A stretch of DNA of 64,000 bases, taken from Brevibacterium sediminis (GTDB taxonomy: Bacteria; Actinomycetota; Actinomycetes; Actinomycetales; Brevibacteriaceae). A program made the position numbers and the translations under genes. The stretch lies in NCBI RefSeq assembly GCF_013623905.1, contig NZ_JABKDD010000010.1, positions 62,001 through 126,000 on the forward strand, in the 5' to 3' direction. The notes below the pieces were generated by a model. It did no database searches and was not told the DNA's origin. It was given only the letters and a program-made list of their open reading frames with translations. How positions within the stretch are numbered: the stretch's first letter is position 1; every line of letters begins with the position of its first letter. Positions 43,925 through 51,704 of this stretch are shown piece by piece.

Positions 43925-45345
43925 GTGGATGCCTTCGCTGGAGATTCGGGGGACAAGTGACCTGCGGTGCTGCGAGGGTAGGGGATCCGCGCGCGCACGA
44001 TCCAGCCGCCGCGGGATTTCGGCCCTGCCTCGAGGCTGCCGCCGAGAGCATTCATACGTTCTCGCATGCCGACGATACCCAGGCCGAGCCCTTCGCTCGT
44101 GGAACGAAGTCCGGAGTCTGCCTGGACGCTGTCGGGTGCTGCTGATGCCGGCCTTCCGGCAGAACGGGTATCGCTGACCTCCACCTCGAGATCGGTGCTG
44201 CCGTAACGCAGCCGCACATCCACCTCGGCGCTGGCGCCCGCGTAGCGCGAACAGTTGGTCAGGGATTCCTGAATCACGCGGTAGATCGACATCTCGGTGA
44301 TCGGAGTGAGCGGGCGAGGGGCCCCGATCGTCGTGTACTCGACAGTTTGGTCGAATCGTCGGGCTGATTCGATGAGTTCCGGAAGGTCGCCGAGGCCGGG
44401 GTTGCCTTTCGTCGAAGCTGCCGTAGCCGTGTCGGCCGGTCTTTCAGCCGTTTGGCCACCGGACGCGGCTGTGGCGTCCGTGGCGGCGGTGACGTCGGTC
44501 GACGAGTCCGTGTCGCGCAGCGTGTAGACGAGGGCACGGAGTTCGTCGACGGTCTCGCGGGTCGAGGATTCGATGACCTGGAGCGATTCCTTTGCCTTGT
44601 CGGGGTTCTTCTCGAGGCTGCGACGTGCAGCGGCGGCGTGGATGCCGACCCCGGCGATATGGTGGGCGACTCCATCGTGGAGTTCCCGCGCGATGCGCAC
44701 GCGTTCGAGGTCGAGGGCTTGCCGAGTCAGCTGCTGTTCCTGCTCGCGGACTTCTTCGTTGGCCGCGCGGAGTTCCTCGAGCAGTCGACGCTGCTTCCAC
44801 GCGCGGTTGCCGAAGAGCCACGCGCCGCCGAAGAAGACCGTGTTGATCAGGAAAGTCACCCCGGTAGCCGCGGCGAACTGGACGAAAGTCAGGTCGCCGA
44901 GATCCTGGAACTGCAGGGCCGCCGAGACGATGACATAGATGAGAATTGCCAGACACAGCAGACAGCGTGAGATGAAAGCTGCGCGTTGACTGTAGCGAAA
45001 CGCGCCGATCGCGTAGACCGATGTGAAGAGAACGATCTGAGAGACACCGGGTTCCATCATCTGCAGGATCTGCGCGGTGACGTAGAGCGTGGTGATTAAC
45101 CATGCGACGAAATTCGGGAAACGACGACGCCACAGCAGGGGAACGGTGACTGCGATTGAGAGCACGCAGACAACCCACAGCGGTGCTTTGAACTCCCAGA
45201 ACCCGCTGCCCTCATAGAGGACGGCGAAGATGAGCGAGCCGACGGTGAGGGCGGCAACGAGCCAGAGGTCGGACCGGTTCGGCTTGCGAGCCTCGGCCGA
45301 CAGGCGTGCCGAGGTCCGTGGTTCTCTCGTCCTGTCCTCCGTCAT
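43921..45345 (-). CDS. Sensor histidine kinase (HisKA_3)
   Basis: The 474-residue kinase has about six N-terminal membrane helices (to residue 180), a coiled linker (RRLLEELRAANEEVREQEQQL) and the phosphoacceptor His223 in ARELHDGVAHHIAGVGIHAAAARR. The HATPase domain shows an N-box QESLTNCSRYAG and G-box GLGLGIVGMRERMNALGG. Between the two catalytic domains lies a Thr/Ala/Ser/Asp-rich low-complexity insertion (about 279-315) not usual in this family. It pairs with the NarL-type regulator encoded immediately downstream. Confidence 0.88.
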   Translation of the reverse strand: MTEDRTREPRTSARLSAEARKPNRSDLWLVAALTVGSLIFAVLYEGSGFWEFKAPLWVVCVLSIAVTVPLLWRRRFPNFVAWLITTLYVTAQILQMMEPGVSQIVLFTSVYAIGAFRYSQRAAFISRCLLCLAILIYVIVSAALQFQDLGDLTFVQFAAATGVTFLINTVFFGGAWLFGNRAWKQRRLLEELRAANEEVREQEQQLTRQALDLERVRIARELHDGVAHHIAGVGIHAAAARRSLEKNPDKAKESLQVIESSTRETVDELRALVYTLRDTDSSTDVTAATDATAASGGQTAERPADTATAASTKGNPGLGDLPELIESARRFDQTVEYTTIGAPRPLTPITEMSIYRVIQESLTNCSRYAGASAEVDVRLRYGSTDLEVEVSDTRSAGRPASAAPDSVQADSGLRSTSEGLGLGIVGMRERMNALGGSLEAGPKSRGGWIVRARIPYPRSTAGHLSPESPAKAST

Positions 45346-45469
45346 CCTTCCAGCTTAGACAGTGACGTGCCCGGCCGGTATCCGCCGCAGTGGGGAAATC
45401 AGATGCCGCGGCTCCGGCAGTCGGTGGAGGGATTGAGCGTGCGGGACCGGGCGGCTGCCGGTAACCGGA

Positions 45470-46600
45470 TCAGCCCATGCTCCCTGTGACGACACGAGCC
45501 AACGCCGCGTCGATCGGATGCGGCTGCGGGCGCCCGGATTCATCGAGAGTGTTCCAGCGCTGACGATTGGTGAACACCGTCACCTGCTTGCCTGTGTCCG
45601 CCCGGGTGAATGTGAGCGCTCCTCCGCCCCACACCGAACCGTCATGTCCCCACCAGACGGTTCCGTCGTCGGATTCGCGTCGGTGCAGGCCGAGCCCGTA
45701 TTCGATCGTCGTGCCCTCGAACGAGATCACCGGAACTGTGCTCTGCATCTGTTCGAGCGATTCCGGTCGAAGCAGCTGACCGTCGATGAGGAGACCGAAG
45801 AACCGATTGAGATCGGCCGTCGTCGACACCAATGAGGCGGCGGGACCCACCCACGACATGTCGAAGTCGGTGAGGTCGACCGGCGGATCGGCCATGCCGA
45901 ACCACGACTCGTACAGATGAGTATGCGCAGCCGCCAGCACGGACCCGACCGGAAAGTAGGTGTCGGGGAGATCGGCGGGTTCGATGACTTCGGTGCGGAT
46001 GTGCTCTTCGGCAGATGTGCCGGTGACGGACTCGATGAGTTCGGCAAGGAGCAGATAGTTCGTGTTCGAGTATCTGCCGGGCAGGCCGCCGGGTTCGCCT
46101 GCGGGAGGAGCTCCGACTCCGATGCCGATGAGCTCTCGTCGGTCGAAGCGGGTGAACTGCTGCTCGATGAGGCTGCGCGGACTCGTCTGCGCCAGGTTCG
46201 GAAACGCCCGCAGCGTGTCATAGATGACGGGTAGGTATTCGTTGAGTCCGCTCGTGTGATTCGCGAGCATCCGCACGGTGATCGCCTCCCCGCGAGTTCC
46301 GGGCACGAGCTCGGGGAGGTAGCCGCCGATCGGGGCGTCCAGGTCGACGATCCCCTTCTCGACGAGCCGCAGCAATGTCACCGTCGTGAAGGTCTTTGCG
46401 ATGCTGCCGACCCGGTGTTGGAGCTCGGGCGTCATCGGCGCCTTCGCTGCGACCTCGGCGAACCCTGCGCATTCACACACGATCTCTCCGTGGTCGACCA
46501 CCTCGGCGATGATGCCGGGCAGGCCTGCCCGGTGGGCCTCGAGTACCGCCTCGGCCAAGTCGTGTCGGGTGTGAGTCTGGGAGCTGATGGGGTGTGTCAT
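45470..46600 (-). CDS. Serine hydrolase, class C beta-lactamase/esterase family
   Basis: The 376-residue protein of the beta-lactamase/DD-peptidase-like esterase family has the nucleophile motif Ser66-x-x-Lys69 in GSIAKT, Tyr177-Ser-Asn179 in GRYSNTNYLL and the third motif HDG (about 319) in WWGHDGSVWGG in place of KTG. No signal peptide is visible, so it may be a cytoplasmic esterase or peptidase rather than an antibiotic-degrading enzyme. Start 46600 follows AAAGGAAG. It is encoded 11 bp downstream of a membrane-protein gene, probably in one operon controlled by the TetR-type gene at 47213. Confidence 0.82.
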   Translation of the reverse strand: MTHPISSQTHTRHDLAEAVLEAHRAGLPGIIAEVVDHGEIVCECAGFAEVAAKAPMTPELQHRVGSIAKTFTTVTLLRLVEKGIVDLDAPIGGYLPELVPGTRGEAITVRMLANHTSGLNEYLPVIYDTLRAFPNLAQTSPRSLIEQQFTRFDRRELIGIGVGAPPAGEPGGLPGRYSNTNYLLLAELIESVTGTSAEEHIRTEVIEPADLPDTYFPVGSVLAAAHTHLYESWFGMADPPVDLTDFDMSWVGPAASLVSTTADLNRFFGLLIDGQLLRPESLEQMQSTVPVISFEGTTIEYGLGLHRRESDDGTVWWGHDGSVWGGGALTFTRADTGKQVTVFTNRQRWNTLDESGRPQPHPIDAALARVVTGSMG

Positions 46601-46611
46601 GGTTCTTCCTT

Positions 46612-47100
46612 TCATGCTGTTCGTGCGCGTGGTGAGCGGTGCAGGCGTCGTGGATCGTTGTTCGCCGAGGTGGCTGCTCGGGTGAACATGAGGACGACCG
46701 CGATAAGCCCTGCCGCACAGGGGAGGAGCCCGATCGTGCCGATGAGCGGCGGCAGTCCGGTGTCTCCCGAAGTGTCCCGGACGAGAAGGGCGAATGCCGC
46801 GACCGAGGTGCCGGTGAGAGCGAGCACCACGGCCGCCCACCGGATCCATCGGCTGCCCCGATGCGCTCGCCAGATCGTTGCGACCCAGCCGAGGACGCCG
46901 AGCACGCCGACGACCGTCAAGGACGCGGCGTAGAAGTTCACGCCTGACGTGATCTCATCCTGGGACATCGATGGGTAGCCGCTGCGGATGTGTTCGCCGA
47001 TGAGCGGCCTGCCCAGCTGTGCGCTGACGATGGCCAGTACGGTGAGTCCGAGTCCGACCCAGAGGGCGACGTAGGTCGAACGAGAATACTGCCTATTCAT
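46612..47100 (-). CDS. Small four-helix membrane protein
   Basis: The 162-residue protein has four predicted membrane helices (VALWVGLGLTVLAIVSAQLG; FYAASLTVVGVLGVLGWVATIW; WAAVVLALTGTSVAAFALLV; PLIGTIGLLPCAAGLIAVVLMF) and a basic tail. No family recognised. It is the first gene of a two-gene unit with the serine hydrolase and faces the TetR gene across a perfect 11-bp inverted repeat. GAGAAGGGG lies 8 nt before the ATG. Confidence 0.7.
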   Translation of the reverse strand: MNRQYSRSTYVALWVGLGLTVLAIVSAQLGRPLIGEHIRSGYPSMSQDEITSGVNFYAASLTVVGVLGVLGWVATIWRAHRGSRWIRWAAVVLALTGTSVAAFALLVRDTSGDTGLPPLIGTIGLLPCAAGLIAVVLMFTRAATSANNDPRRLHRSPRARTA

Positions 47101-47124
47101 GATGGTGCCCCTTCTCTTGTGTTA

Positions 47125-47165
47125 TACAGCGTAAATCGTGGTTCTCATGCTAGTTTTACGCTGTA
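47125..47165. promoter_or_regulatory. TetR operator candidate: widely spaced perfect inverted repeat
   Basis: TACAGCGTAAA (47125-47135) and TTTACGCTGTA (47155-47165) are perfectly inverted, with a 19-bp spacer, in the 112-bp divergent region. A TATAAC -10 candidate on the minus strand (47121-47126) overlaps the left arm. Confidence 0.65.
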
Positions 47166-47212
47166 GAGCAGGTCAATGGAGGAAAACCCGAGAGTTCGTG
47201 AGGGAGGCGGCC

Positions 47213-47977
47213 ATGGTGAAGCGAAGTGATCGCGCAGCAGGTGCGACTTCGAGCGGCAGGCGGAGCGAGTCCGGCGCGGCGCGTACGCGGGGCCAGCATG
47301 CTGGTCTGAAGCCGGAATCGATCGTGAGGACCGCGATTGCCATCGCCGACGAAGAAGGTCTGGCCTCTGTGTCGATGCGCAGGATCGGCGCCGAACTCAA
47401 GGTCGAGGCGATGGCGCTCTACCACCATTTCCCGAACAAGGGTGCGCTGCTTGACGCCGTCGTCGAGCAGATATCGACTTCCGTGCCGCCAGTCGAAATC
47501 GCCGGATCACCGTGGGACGACGTTCTGAGGGGGTACGCCCGGTCGCAGCTGAACACTCTGTCCGAGCATCCGAACCTCGTCGATCTCGTCATGACCCGCC
47601 CGGCGGTGACCACCGGAAACCTTGCTCTGTTGGAGGCACTCGTCGACTTCCTCTGCGCCGCCGGGTTCTCAGCTCGCCGCGGGCTCGACATGATCTACAC
47701 CATCCATGAGTTCGTTCTCATGCATGCCGCGCTCAATGCCGAGGTTGGAAAGGCCGCCCGCAGAGGCGCGGTGCGAGCCGAAGGTGGCGAACGGGGCGGA
47801 GGCATGAGCGGCGAGCTGCGCCAAGCGGCTCATCTCGAGGGAATCTCCGAGGCGGACTTCCCGCGTCTCGCGGAGGCGGTCAGTGCGGCTTCACGTCGAC
47901 CCTCAACCGCTCGATTCGAATTCGCACTCGACGTCCTCATCGCGGGATTCGCCGATGTGCCCGAAGGCGGTCGCTGA
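47213..47977 (+). CDS. TetR family regulator (TetR_C type)
   Basis: The 254-residue regulator has a basic leader of about 30 residues, then the HTH (LKPESIVRTAIAIADEEGLASVSMRRIGAELKVEAMALYHHFPNKGALLDAVV, about 33-82). The ALYHH signature and the C-terminal domain are of the class found in tetracycline-type repressors. A Gly/Arg-rich stretch (ARRGAVRAEGGERGGG) interrupts the C-terminal part. GAGGGAGG precedes ATG 47213. It presumably represses the divergent membrane-protein/serine-hydrolase unit by binding the TACAGCGTAAA repeats. Confidence 0.85.
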   Translation: MVKRSDRAAGATSSGRRSESGAARTRGQHAGLKPESIVRTAIAIADEEGLASVSMRRIGAELKVEAMALYHHFPNKGALLDAVVEQISTSVPPVEIAGSPWDDVLRGYARSQLNTLSEHPNLVDLVMTRPAVTTGNLALLEALVDFLCAAGFSARRGLDMIYTIHEFVLMHAALNAEVGKAARRGAVRAEGGERGGGMSGELRQAAHLEGISEADFPRLAEAVSAASRRPSTARFEFALDVLIAGFADVPEGGR

Positions 47978-47985
47978 GGCGGGGG

Positions 47986-48414
47986 TCACAATGCTCGGCT
48001 CGTTCGGGGCTCGGCGCGTCTCCGTGTCGCCAGGCCGAGCCATAGTGCTCCCACGACAGGCGGAAGGAAGAAGACGAGCTTCACGGCGGGTGGGAACTCC
48101 GGCTGTGCGGCGTTGAAGATCGCCACTGCGAATCCGACGGCGATCAGCACGCCCCCGGTCCATCGCCCAGCGCGAGACTGGGACACGGTATCCGAGAAGC
48201 TGATGAGAGAGGCGAGGACTGCCACCCCGGCGGTCGCGAACAGGTAGGTCAGCGTCGATGAGGCCGCTTCGCCGAGGCTGGTTCCGGATGGGTTCGGGTA
48301 TGAGTACGCGGAGGTGAGCAGGTGTGAGATCTGGTCCGCGCTGGCAATGGTCGTGATGATCGCGGCGACGGCGGCGGTCCCGCCTGCGAATGCGGCAATG
48401 CGGATGGCCTTCAT
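47986..48414 (-). CDS. Small four-helix membrane protein
   Basis: The 142-residue protein has four predicted helices (IAAFAGGTAAVAAIITTIASA; TLTYLFATAGVAVLASLISF; WTGGVLIAVGFAVAIFNAA; LVFFLPPVVGALWLGLATR) and a basic end. No family recognised. Start 48414 has AGGA about 7 nt upstream; an in-frame ATG at 48447 would overlap the operator dyad. It is divergent from a TetR-like gene and likely its target. Its stop is 8 bp from that of the converging TetR gene at 47977. Confidence 0.7.
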   Translation of the reverse strand: MKAIRIAAFAGGTAAVAAIITTIASADQISHLLTSAYSYPNPSGTSLGEAASSTLTYLFATAGVAVLASLISFSDTVSQSRAGRWTGGVLIAVGFAVAIFNAAQPEFPPAVKLVFFLPPVVGALWLGLATRRRAEPRTSRAL

Positions 48415-48438
48415 TGTTCGGTCCTGTTCTGAATTTGG

Positions 48439-48493
48439 TTGATACATTGTGTCTCAATTGCACTCGTCACTCTATTTAGACATAATGTATCAA
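48439..48493. promoter_or_regulatory. Twin operator: 16-bp inverted arms between membrane protein and TetR-like gene
   Basis: TTGATACATTGTGTCT (48439-48454) and AGACATAATGTATCAA (48478-48493) are inverted copies with one mismatch and a 23-bp gap. Each arm is itself an imperfect palindrome (GATACA..TGTGTC), so two repressor dimers could bind. Confidence 0.7.
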
Positions 48494-48533
48494 GTCAAGG
48501 GTTGATGGTTCGTCGATTCATCGAAGGAGGGCG

Positions 48534-49262
48534 ATGGCACGCACGCATCGGAGTGAGGCTGATACGCGCATCCGTGTATCCGAGGCGATCATCGACTACG
48601 TCGCCGAACATGGCGTGGGGGTGCGCCCCGAGATCCCGATGGAGGTGATCCTCGAATCAGCGCAGGTCTCTCGGGCCTCGGCCTATCGCATCTGGAGGGG
48701 CAAGGAGGCGTTCGGCGCTTTTGCGCTCGAGCAGTGCGTGAGCGGGCACGCGATGGCCACCCTCAACGCCGATCGTGCGCTCGAGCTTGCGCGGGCCGCG
48801 GAGAGTTCGACTCCCGGTCGTCTCGAGGCCGCAGCTGAGTTTCTCTGCTCGGCCGCGGACGAAGAGCTCGACATCCTCCTCGAATCAGACCGGTGGCGTG
48901 CGTTCGTCCGTTTCCAGGCGATCGCTGCCGACGATCCCACCTCCGAGGTCGGTACGCTTCTGGCGAAGATCGAATCCGAGGACATCGAGCGAATCGCTCG
49001 GATCTATGAGACGGTCGCCGCCGTCTGGGGACTCGTCCCGATTCCTGAAAGTGGAACCCGATCCATCGCCGAGGCGGTGCTCCTGCTTGCCCGCAGCTCC
49101 ATCGGTCGCATCGTCTCCGGCCGCGATGAGACTTCGGCGCGAGGGATCTACGCCGAGGCGCTGAGAGGACTCATCCGAGGGTCGTTCCGTGAGGTGCCGG
49201 GCACTCGTGTGGATCTCGACGCCGCGAGAAGGCAATGGGGCGAAGGCTCTGGCGAAAACTGA
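48534..49262 (+). CDS. TetR-like transcriptional regulator
   Basis: The 242-residue protein has an N-terminal HTH (TRIRVSEAIIDYVAEHGVGVRPEIPMEVILESAQVSRASAYRIWRGKEAFGAFALEQ, about 10-67) diverged from the classical TetR pattern but with the same helix layout, followed by a helical domain. AAGGAGG lies immediately before ATG 48534. The divergent membrane-protein gene and the strong twin dyad between them make autoregulation and control of that gene likely. Its TGA and the converging methyltransferase TGA are the two halves of one TGATCA. Confidence 0.75.
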   Translation: MARTHRSEADTRIRVSEAIIDYVAEHGVGVRPEIPMEVILESAQVSRASAYRIWRGKEAFGAFALEQCVSGHAMATLNADRALELARAAESSTPGRLEAAAEFLCSAADEELDILLESDRWRAFVRFQAIAADDPTSEVGTLLAKIESEDIERIARIYETVAAVWGLVPIPESGTRSIAEAVLLLARSSIGRIVSGRDETSARGIYAEALRGLIRGSFREVPGTRVDLDAARRQWGEGSGEN

Positions 49263-49850
49263 TCAGTCCTTCTGAGCGACGACGACGGCCAGATCCCGGT
49301 GCTGCCAGTGCATATGGGTGGTCAGTCCTGCCTCGGCGAGCCAGGTCAGCTGCTCATCGAGCGAACTGGGGGTGTCGTCGATCCAGTCGATCGGCGTGAC
49401 GACGTCCGCTGGGTCGGCGGGTACGACGAGATCACCGAGGACGAACCTCCCGCCTGTCTCGAGCACCGATGCGATGCGGGCGAAGAGGTCGGCCTTGCCG
49501 GGGCCGTCGAGGTGGTGGACGGCGAGCATGGACATGACCAGATCGAAGGGCCCGTCCGGCAGCGGTTCTTCCAGGCGACCCGACTGCAGTCGGGTGCGTT
49601 CGGGGTCGAGGGTCGCCTCGGCGGCGGCGAGCATCTCGGAACTCGCGTCGACGCCCAGCAGTTTCGCCTCCGGCAGGGCTTCGAGAACGCGCTGTGCGGT
49701 CAGCCCGCTGCCGATGCCCAGATCGAGGATCGACGTCGGCGCTCCTGTCGCTGCCGCAGCCGCCACTTCCGTCTGCAGACGCGGGTAGTCGGGGATCTCC
49801 TCGGCCATGAGCGCCAGATAGGTCTCCGGATCCCACTCGAAATCGGACAT
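49263..49850 (-). CDS. SAM-dependent methyltransferase (class I)
   Basis: This 195-residue methyltransferase shows motif I ILDLGIGSGLTAQRVLEALP (about 41-60), the acidic LLGVDASSEML that binds SAM ribose, and FDLVMSMLAVHHLDGPGKADLFARIASVLETGGRFVLGDLV (motifs II-III). The acceptor is not assignable. Start 49850 follows GAAGGAG; longer in-frame starts lack ribosome sites. It sits between a TetR-like gene and an MFS transporter gene, in the same direction as the latter. Confidence 0.85.
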   Translation of the reverse strand: MSDFEWDPETYLALMAEEIPDYPRLQTEVAAAAATGAPTSILDLGIGSGLTAQRVLEALPEAKLLGVDASSEMLAAAEATLDPERTRLQSGRLEEPLPDGPFDLVMSMLAVHHLDGPGKADLFARIASVLETGGRFVLGDLVVPADPADVVTPIDWIDDTPSSLDEQLTWLAEAGLTTHMHWQHRDLAVVVAQKD

Positions 49851-49953
49851 AACAGCTCCTTCGCCGCCCGGTGTGAGTCGGTGTCCCGACGCTACCAGCA
49901 TCAACGAGGCGGCGGAAGACCGCCGGGGAGCGATCAGTTGCCGAGCGCACAGA

Positions 49954-51234
49954 TCATGGCACGGCATCGGTCGCCACTGAGTAGGCGGCGTTGTGGGCGG
50001 CTCTGGTGAGAACCGTGAACGCGATCCCCAGGATCAGGACAAGGCTGATCATCGTCAGCGCGGCAACGACGAGACCGTCGTGGTAGATCCACGGGTGCCC
50101 GGTTCCGCCGGCGGCGATCAATTGTCCGGATGGGCCGGGCAACGCGCGAGTGACGACAGCAGTGAGCACCGCCGCGTAGGCGGCAACGAAAACCGCTTCG
50201 GAACCGATGCGGAACAAGTTGAGGACTCCTGATGCGGCACCGGACCGATCGGCAGGAACTGCGGCGAGGGCTTCGGCATCGACGAATCCGAGCGGAAGGC
50301 CGAACCCCAGGCCGAGCAGGACCATAGGAGCGACACTGACGGCAACTGGCATGTCTGGACGGAGCAGAAGAAGCACACCGATTCCCCCGGCAAGCAGGCA
50401 GAGGAATGAGGCGCCGACAATGAGAGTCGGCGAGATGCTTGTGCGCGACATGATCCGGTGAACAAGGAGCGGTGAGAGCAGCACAGGGATGGTCATCACC
50501 AGCATCAGGGTTCCGGTGGCTCCTGCCGGAAGCCCGTGCGTTGCTCCCAGCGCACTGGGGAGATAGGTCAAGAAGGTGACGAAGCCGACTGCCCCCGCAA
50601 TTGGTACGAGCGTCATTGCGAGGAACTGTGGCGACTTCAGTGCAGAGAAGTCGAGCATCTCGCGGAGCGAGGTTGCGCTTCTTCCCAGCTGCGGAAGACG
50701 TGCGGAGCCGAGCAGAGCGAGGGCCAAGACAATTGTGTGACCGGCGAAGATGCCCTGCCAGTCGTAAACGGCAAGAAGCAGCCCCGATAATGCCGGACCG
50801 GCGGCGAGCCCAAGTCCGTTGATCGTGCCGAACAATGCGAAGGCCTGAGCTCTGGCCTTCCCTGTGAAGAGATGACTCAGTATCGGGGCGGCGCCGGTGA
50901 GTACGGCGGCCGAACCGATGCCGGCAATGGTGCGGCCGATATCCAGAACGATGATGCTCGACGACAGCATGCTGACCGCGCCACCGGCAGCGGCGACGAC
51001 GATGCCGATGCGAAACGAGCGCGTATAGCCGATCCGGTCGGAGCAGGCGCCCCACACGATCGTGCAGATCGCGAATGACACATTGAATCCGTTGACGACC
51101 CATTGCAGCGGTGCCGGATTCGAGCCCAGGTCGTCGGCAATTGAGGGTAGTGCGACGGCAGTTCCGGAGATGGACAACGGGATCACGAATTGGGCGAGCA
51201 GGATTGCGAGCAGCAGAAGCCTTGGTCGCGGCAC
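49954..51234 (-). CDS. MFS drug-efflux type transporter
   Basis: The 426-residue transporter has about 12 membrane helices and drug:H+ antiporter marks: PLSISGTAVALPSIADDLG and WVVNGFNVSFAICTIVWGACSDRIGYTRSFRIGIV (motif A), plus FALFGTINGLGLAAGPALSG (motif C-like). Start GTG 51234 was chosen because GAGGAG lies 7 nt before it and the residues upstream are not hydrophobic transporter sequence. It is divergent from an ArsR-type regulator with a dyad between them, suggesting ligand-induced efflux. Confidence 0.85.
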   Translation of the reverse strand: MPRPRLLLLAILLAQFVIPLSISGTAVALPSIADDLGSNPAPLQWVVNGFNVSFAICTIVWGACSDRIGYTRSFRIGIVVAAAGGAVSMLSSSIIVLDIGRTIAGIGSAAVLTGAAPILSHLFTGKARAQAFALFGTINGLGLAAGPALSGLLLAVYDWQGIFAGHTIVLALALLGSARLPQLGRSATSLREMLDFSALKSPQFLAMTLVPIAGAVGFVTFLTYLPSALGATHGLPAGATGTLMLVMTIPVLLSPLLVHRIMSRTSISPTLIVGASFLCLLAGGIGVLLLLRPDMPVAVSVAPMVLLGLGFGLPLGFVDAEALAAVPADRSGAASGVLNLFRIGSEAVFVAAYAAVLTAVVTRALPGPSGQLIAAGGTGHPWIYHDGLVVAALTMISLVLILGIAFTVLTRAAHNAAYSVATDAVP

Positions 51235-51265
51235 AGAAAACTCCTCGTATTCGATGGCAGACGGA

Positions 51266-51285
51266 GGTTCGAGCAATTGCGAACC
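51266..51285. promoter_or_regulatory. ArsR operator candidate
   Basis: GGTTCG-N8-CGAACC inverted repeat containing the inner palindrome GCAATTGC (51273-51280), 31 bp upstream of the MFS start. Confidence 0.55.
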
Positions 51286-51356
51286 TGATAAGCCTGACAC
51301 GGCGATGAGGTACGATGCAAGTCGAACCTTGATCATTTCTGAGGAGGCCGATTCTG

Positions 51357-51665
51357 GTGATGGAATGTGTGGAACCGGACGAGATCGAACTTGGTGCGGT
51401 GCTGTCCGCGCTGGCGGACCCGCATCGGCGAAAGGTCGTTCGAGACTTGGTGAACGATGCGGAGGAAGACGAACGGTCGTGCACGAGTTTCGGCCTGGAT
51501 GTGTCCAAGTCCACGCGCAGTCATCACTTCAAGGTGCTTCGCGAAGCCGGGTTGGTGCATCAAGTCGATCGAGGCAACCGCAGTGGGGTGACTCTGCGAA
51601 GACGCGATCTCGATGCACGTTTCCCGGGTCTGCTTGCACTCATCGGAGACGAGCGCGAATTCTGA
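51357..51665 (+). CDS. ArsR family transcriptional regulator
   Basis: The 102-residue winged-helix protein has LGAVLSALADPHRRKVVRDLVND, the recognition helix SKSTRSHHFKVLREAGLVHQVDRGNRSGVTLRRRDLDARFPGLL and few cysteines (two, not in the metal-sensing CVC pattern), so it probably senses an organic ligand or is metal-independent. The start GTG 51357 has GAGGAGG 9 nt upstream; ATG 51360 is an alternative. It faces the MFS exporter and likely represses it. Confidence 0.85.
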   Translation: MMECVEPDEIELGAVLSALADPHRRKVVRDLVNDAEEDERSCTSFGLDVSKSTRSHHFKVLREAGLVHQVDRGNRSGVTLRRRDLDARFPGLLALIGDEREF

Positions 51666-51704
51666 GCGTCTCTCCCCAGGTTCCCAGCGACTGGCTGACG
51701 AAGT

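Noticed and set aside
45414-45461. CCGGCAG/CTGCCGG pair near the serine-hydrolase stop as a terminator
   Set aside because: Only seven paired bases around a 34-nt loop; expected by chance in GC-rich DNA.
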